Assembly: GCA_964472095.1 (NCBI GenBank)
Contig: CAYYIV010000012.1
Coordinates: forward strand, 55,080-119,079
Reading direction: 5' to 3'
DNA length: 64,000 nucleotides
DNA from: Pelagibius sp964472095
GTDB lineage: Bacteria; Pseudomonadota; Alphaproteobacteria; Kiloniellales; Kiloniellaceae
Part shown: positions 61,115 through 64,000 of the stretch, one piece after another
Layout: each line of letters opens with the position of its first letter
How positions within the stretch are numbered: position 1 is the stretch's first letter
Made by a program: the position numbers and the translations under genes
Notes under the pieces: model-generated
Told to the model about the DNA's origin: nothing
The model's database searches: none
The model's input: the letters and a program-made list of their open reading frames with translations, nothing else

Positions 61115-61831
61115 TTGGTTATTCAAGGCATTCTCTTCGACAAGGACGGCACTCTGCTGGACTACCACGCCACCTGGATGCCGCTGAACCGGCAGGCGGC
61201 GCTGGAGGTCGCGGGCGGCGACGCGGCGCTGGCCGAGCATCTGCTGGTCAGCACCGGCTACGATCCGGCGAGTGGGAAGTGCATCGCCAACTCTCTCATC
61301 GCCAGCGCCAGCAACGACGAGATCGCTGCCGTCTGGGCCGGCCTGGTGGGCGCCGACCCGGCGGAGACGGCGGCCCGCGTGACGGCGCATTTCGAGTCCT
61401 GCAGCGGCGAGACGGCCGTGCCGGTGGCCGGCCTCGCCGAGACCGTCGCGGCGCTGAAGGGCCGCGGCCTCGCCCTCGGCGTCGCCACCAACGACAGCGA
61501 GGACAGCGCCTACGGCAGCCTGGAGCCCTTCGGCGTGCTGGAGCATTTTGCCTACGTTGCCGGCTTCGATTCCGGCCATGGCGCCAAGCCGGGCCCCGGC
61601 ATGGTGACCGGCTTCTGCGCGGTGACAGGCCTCGATCCCGCCGCCGTCGCGGTGGTCGGCGACAGCCACCACGACATGGAGATGGGCAGGCGCGCCGGCG
61701 CCGGGCTCCTGGTCGGCGTGCTGACCGGCACCGGCGGCCGCGACGACCTCACGCCGCACGCCCACCACGTGCTCGACAGCATCGTCGAGCTGGAAGCGCT
61801 GCTGGATGCGGTGACGCGGAAGAGGGCCTAG
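61115..61831 (+). CDS. HAD-family phosphatase (phosphoglycolate phosphatase-like)
   Basis: 238 residues. ILFDKDGTLLD is HAD motif I with the nucleophile Asp; GVATNDSEDSA gives motif II; GAKPGPGMVTGF holds the motif III Lys; VVGDSHHDMEMGRRAG is motif IV. The cap lies between motifs I and II. Such enzymes hydrolyse phosphoglycolate and other small phosphates. The start is TTG 61115, with GAAGG 9 nt upstream; no nearer ATG exists. The stop shares CTAG with the convergent gene. Confidence 0.87.
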   Translation: MVIQGILFDKDGTLLDYHATWMPLNRQAALEVAGGDAALAEHLLVSTGYDPASGKCIANSLIASASNDEIAAVWAGLVGADPAETAARVTAHFESCSGETAVPVAGLAETVAALKGRGLALGVATNDSEDSAYGSLEPFGVLEHFAYVAGFDSGHGAKPGPGMVTGFCAVTGLDPAAVAVVGDSHHDMEMGRRAGAGLLVGVLTGTGGRDDLTPHAHHVLDSIVELEALLDAVTRKRA

Positions 61832-62292
61832 CCCCCCGCCGCCACGCGGGCGCCGTCGCGGCGCCATTGCTCGACTCCCCAGGAGTCGGCGAGGGAATCA
61901 CGGCACGCCTTGGCAAGCGCAAGGGACATCTGCTGCAGCAATTGCCGGCCGGCGTCGGAACGGAGGCCGCGCCCGAAGTCTACCATGGCCTTTTCGACAC
62001 GCTTGTCCTCCACCAGCGCCAACTCGCCCCAATAGAGTTCCCAGAAGCGTTTTGCGGCGGCAGTCCGTTCCGCGGTGTCTTCAGAGGTTGCCAGCACAGC
62101 GGCGACGCGGCTGGCGTCGGTGTAGAGCGCTAGCTGGCGCTCCAAGAAGGGACGCGCCGCCTCGACACGGGCGTTTTCGATCTCAAGGCCACGCTTGTCG
62201 AAGTATTGGTAGACGCCCCAGACAAAGCCAGCAATGGCAACGAGCACGCCAATGGTCTTTAGGCCTTGTTCAACGCGCTCGGTGACGGCCAT
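61828..62292 (-). CDS. Small single-helix membrane protein of unknown function
   Basis: 154 residues. One helix near the N-terminus (TIGVLVAIAGFVWGVYQYF, about residues 12-30), then a charged helical domain (RVEAARPFLERQLALYTDAS, AAAKRFWELYWGELALVED). I do not recognise a family. ATG 62292 has GAGGAG upstream; the longer frame to 62382 would overlap the next gene's stop. It follows the oxygenase gene on the same strand and may be co-transcribed. Confidence 0.65.
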   Translation of the reverse strand: MAVTERVEQGLKTIGVLVAIAGFVWGVYQYFDKRGLEIENARVEAARPFLERQLALYTDASRVAAVLATSEDTAERTAAAKRFWELYWGELALVEDKRVEKAMVDFGRGLRSDAGRQLLQQMSLALAKACRDSLADSWGVEQWRRDGARVAAGG

Positions 62293-62365
62293 GCTGCGGC
62301 TCCTCAATGGAGCTCTGACAGTACCGGTGAAAGCAGCTGCCGTCAGTGGCAATTCCGGAGAGGCG

Positions 62366-63370
62366 TCATAGCACTTCCCCACCCAGCTCCGGAAACACCT
62401 TCGACACCTTGCCGAGCAGGTAGTCGCCGTAGGTGCCGGTGAAGGCCTGTAGGTCGGCGCCGTCCCAGCGCGCGACGCCGGCGTTGCCCCGGCCCTTGGC
62501 GGCCGCGGCGGGCAGCGGCACCATCTCCGCGGCGAAGTCGGGGTCGAAGAAGAGCGGGAAGGAGAGGCGCTCCTGCCCGCTGTCGTTGCGCACGCGGTGC
62601 GGCGTCGAGAGGTACCAGCCGCCGGTCAGGCGGTCGAGCATGTCGCCGATGTTGCAGACCAGGGTGCCGGGTAGGGGCGGCGCGGTGATCCAGCCCTGCG
62701 GCGTCTTCACCTGCAGGCCGCCGTGCTCGTCCTGCGCCAGGAGGGTGAGGAGTCCGTAGTCGCTGTGCTCGCCGACGCCCCAGTTCTCCTGGCCGTCGGT
62801 GGACGGTGGCGTCGGCGGGTAGTGGAAGATGCGGAAGAGGACCGTCGGCTCGGCCGTGTAGTGCGCCTCGAAGTAGTCGGCTTCCAGGCCAAGGCTGAGC
62901 GCGACGCCTTCGAGCAGGCGATGCGCCGCGCGAGTCGTCGCATCCATGTAGGCCTCGACCGCCGGTCGCAGCTCCGGCACCTCCGCCGGCCAGAGGTTGG
63001 CGCCGTGCAGCGGCCAGCCGTCCCGCACGCGCGGATGCTCGGCCGGCAGCTCGGTGCCGAAGTAGAGCCCTTCCTTGCCGTCGGGACGGCCGGAGGTGAG
63101 CTCGCCGCCGAGCGGGAAGAAGCCGCGCCAGGCGCGCCCGCCCTTCGCCATGGGAATGCGCAGCTTCACCTCTTCAGGCAGCGCGAAGAACCCGCGCGAC
63201 GCGGCGTCGAGCGCGGCGATGATGCTGTCGCTGACGCCATGCCCCGTCACGTAGAAGAAGCCGCTGGCGCGGCAAGCCGCCTCGATCTCCTTGGCCACAT
63301 TCGCCCGGCCCGCCGCATCGCCGCGCCGGAACAGCGGCGCCATGTCGATGACGGGCAGGCTGGCGGCCAT
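62366..63370 (-). CDS. 2-oxoglutarate/Fe(II)-type oxygenase (isopenicillin N synthase family)
   Basis: 334 residues. The N-terminal DIOX_N region includes LPVIDMAPLF and CRASGFFYVTGHGV. The jelly-roll core has GVGEHSDYGLLTLLAQD (first His and Asp of the iron triad, about residues 205-221), CNIGDMLDRLTGGWYLSTPHRV (second His about 265) and ERLSFPLFFDP with the RxS substrate motif. The substrate is unknown. It lies 4 bp after the methyltransferase-like gene, on the same strand, so the two form an operon. Confidence 0.9.
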   Translation of the reverse strand: MAASLPVIDMAPLFRRGDAAGRANVAKEIEAACRASGFFYVTGHGVSDSIIAALDAASRGFFALPEEVKLRIPMAKGGRAWRGFFPLGGELTSGRPDGKEGLYFGTELPAEHPRVRDGWPLHGANLWPAEVPELRPAVEAYMDATTRAAHRLLEGVALSLGLEADYFEAHYTAEPTVLFRIFHYPPTPPSTDGQENWGVGEHSDYGLLTLLAQDEHGGLQVKTPQGWITAPPLPGTLVCNIGDMLDRLTGGWYLSTPHRVRNDSGQERLSFPLFFDPDFAAEMVPLPAAAAKGRGNAGVARWDGADLQAFTGTYGDYLLGKVSKVFPELGGEVL

Positions 63371-63374
63371 GGCG

Positions 63375-64000
63375 CTAGCTGCCGGCGCGCCCGCGGCGGC
63401 GGCCGGTCCGGCGGCTTTCGCCTTCCGGCAGGGCGCCCAGGGGGCCTGCCTGCTGCTGCTCGGCGCCCTTGGAGATCTCGCCGAGCTTGGCGATCACCGT
63501 CGCCATGTCCGGCGCCGATCGCTTCGTGTGGGCTTCCAACGCGTCGCGCATGGCGCGGATGTGTATGGGCGTGGTGCCGCAGCAGCCGCCGATGATGCGC
63601 ACCCCGGCATCCAGCGCCAGGCGCGCGTAGTCGGCCATCAGCTCCGGCGTGCCGCTGTACTCGATGGCGCCCGCGACGTACTGCGGGATGCCGCAGTTGC
63701 TCTTGGCGACCAGCACGTCGGCCTCGGCCTTGGCGCTTTCCAGGTTCAGCACGGCGGCCATGAGCTCGGAGGCGCCGGTGCCGCAGTTGCCGCCGAAGGC
63801 GATGGGCTGCGGGTCCAGCTCGTGGGCCAGCTTGGCGAGCTGCGCCGGGGTCACGCCCATCATGGTGCGTCCGTTGGTGTCGAAGGAGAGGGTGATGACG
63901 TAGGGCAGGCCGGCGGCGGTGGCGCCCCTCACGGCCGCCGTCACTTCGTCGACGGCGGACATGGTCTCGATCCAGGCGAGGTCGGCGCCGCCGGCGGCGA
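63375..64000 (-). CDS. bmt: Homocysteine S-methyltransferase, betaine type, 5' end outside window
   Basis: The C-terminal 208 or so residues of a homocysteine S-methyltransferase; the frame is open to the right edge (AGADLAWIETMSAVDEV-like text lies beyond the first internal Met). FGGNCGTGASELMAAV carries the first zinc Cys and IIGGCCGTTPIHI the Cys pair. The NCGTG block and the WIETMS text resemble betaine-homocysteine methyltransferases of rhizobia. A tail of about 60 residues, rich in Gln, Arg and Gly, follows. Closeness to the bet and cho genes supports betaine as donor, but this is inference. Confidence 0.8.
   Translation of the reverse strand, partial: AAGGADLAWIETMSAVDEVTAAVRGATAAGLPYVITLSFDTNGRTMMGVTPAQLAKLAHELDPQPIAFGGNCGTGASELMAAVLNLESAKAEADVLVAKSNCGIPQYVAGAIEYSGTPELMADYARLALDAGVRIIGGCCGTTPIHIRAMRDALEAHTKRSAPDMATVIAKLGEISKGAEQQQAGPLGALPEGESRRTGRRRGRAGS

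Overview
The window is a 64 kb piece of a GC-rich (by eye about two-thirds GC) bacterial chromosome. The gene content points to an alphaproteobacterium: a GlpSTPQUV-type glycerol ABC importer behind glpD, a BetI-BetB-BetA plus ChoXWV choline system, TRAP transporters, an Irr-like iron box, the ligase-associated DNA repair set, and dispersed palindromic repeats of types common in Alphaproteobacteria. I cannot name a genus; a Rhodospirillales-like or rhizobia-like heterotroph living on small organic acids, sugar acids, glycerol and quaternary amines fits. No rRNA, tRNA, CRISPR array or complete insertion sequence was seen.

Layout. 0-8.9 kb: a cut CYTH-domain protein, a SixA-like phosphatase, a sugar-acid dehydratase with an SDR dehydrogenase, a methyltransferase, a homocysteine S-methyltransferase family protein, an EamA exporter, an N-formylglutamate amidohydrolase-like enzyme and a GloB-type hydrolase. 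9-13.4 kb: a shortened isochorismatase-like gene and a TRAP transporter with an isocitrate-lyase/PEP-mutase family enzyme. 13.5-15.6 kb: a small monooxygenase-fold protein and a DUF427/adenylate cyclase fusion. 15.7-24.4 kb: the glycerol regulon: a DeoR/GlpR repressor under a 12-bp-arm palindrome, glpD, and six genes for an ABC importer whose two ATPases differ in key residues. 24.5-29.5 kb: a trypsin-fold lipoprotein without a catalytic triad, an exported protein, a LOG-family protein, a DinB protein, and a Bcr/CflA transporter preceded by a leader peptide ORF and a strong terminator. 29.6-32.8 kb: pdeM and an Lhr-type helicase. 33-37 kb: a ThDP enzyme, CBS, VWA and heme-monooxygenase-like genes. 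37.5-46 kb: a catabolic block (FAH-family hydrolase, NMT1-type ABC importer, Ldh-family oxidoreductase, second TRAP system). 46-50 kb: an AT-rich orphan membrane protein, a HIT protein, and the exonuclease and ligase of the repair set. 50.2-51.7 kb: ferredoxin-NADP reductase and RidA. 51.8-59.2 kb: betA, betB, betI, a 24-bp perfect operator-like palindrome, and choXWV. 59.3-61 kb: an AT-rich lone reverse transcriptase. 61-64 kb: a HAD phosphatase, a small membrane protein, a 2-oxoglutarate/Fe(II)-type oxygenase and a cut betaine/homocysteine methyltransferase-like gene.

How it works together. Choline is taken up by ChoXWV, oxidised to betaine by BetA and BetB under BetI, and may feed methionine synthesis through the methyltransferase at the right edge. 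Glycerol enters by GlpSTPQUV, is phosphorylated elsewhere (no kinase is in the window) and oxidised by GlpD. The four ligase-associated repair genes are present but split into two pairs about 15 kb apart. The most unusual items are the reverse transcriptase (a likely phage-defence gene), the Bcr/CflA leader, the asymmetric GlpS/GlpT ATP sites, the triad-less trypsin-fold lipoprotein and the DUF427-cyclase fusion.
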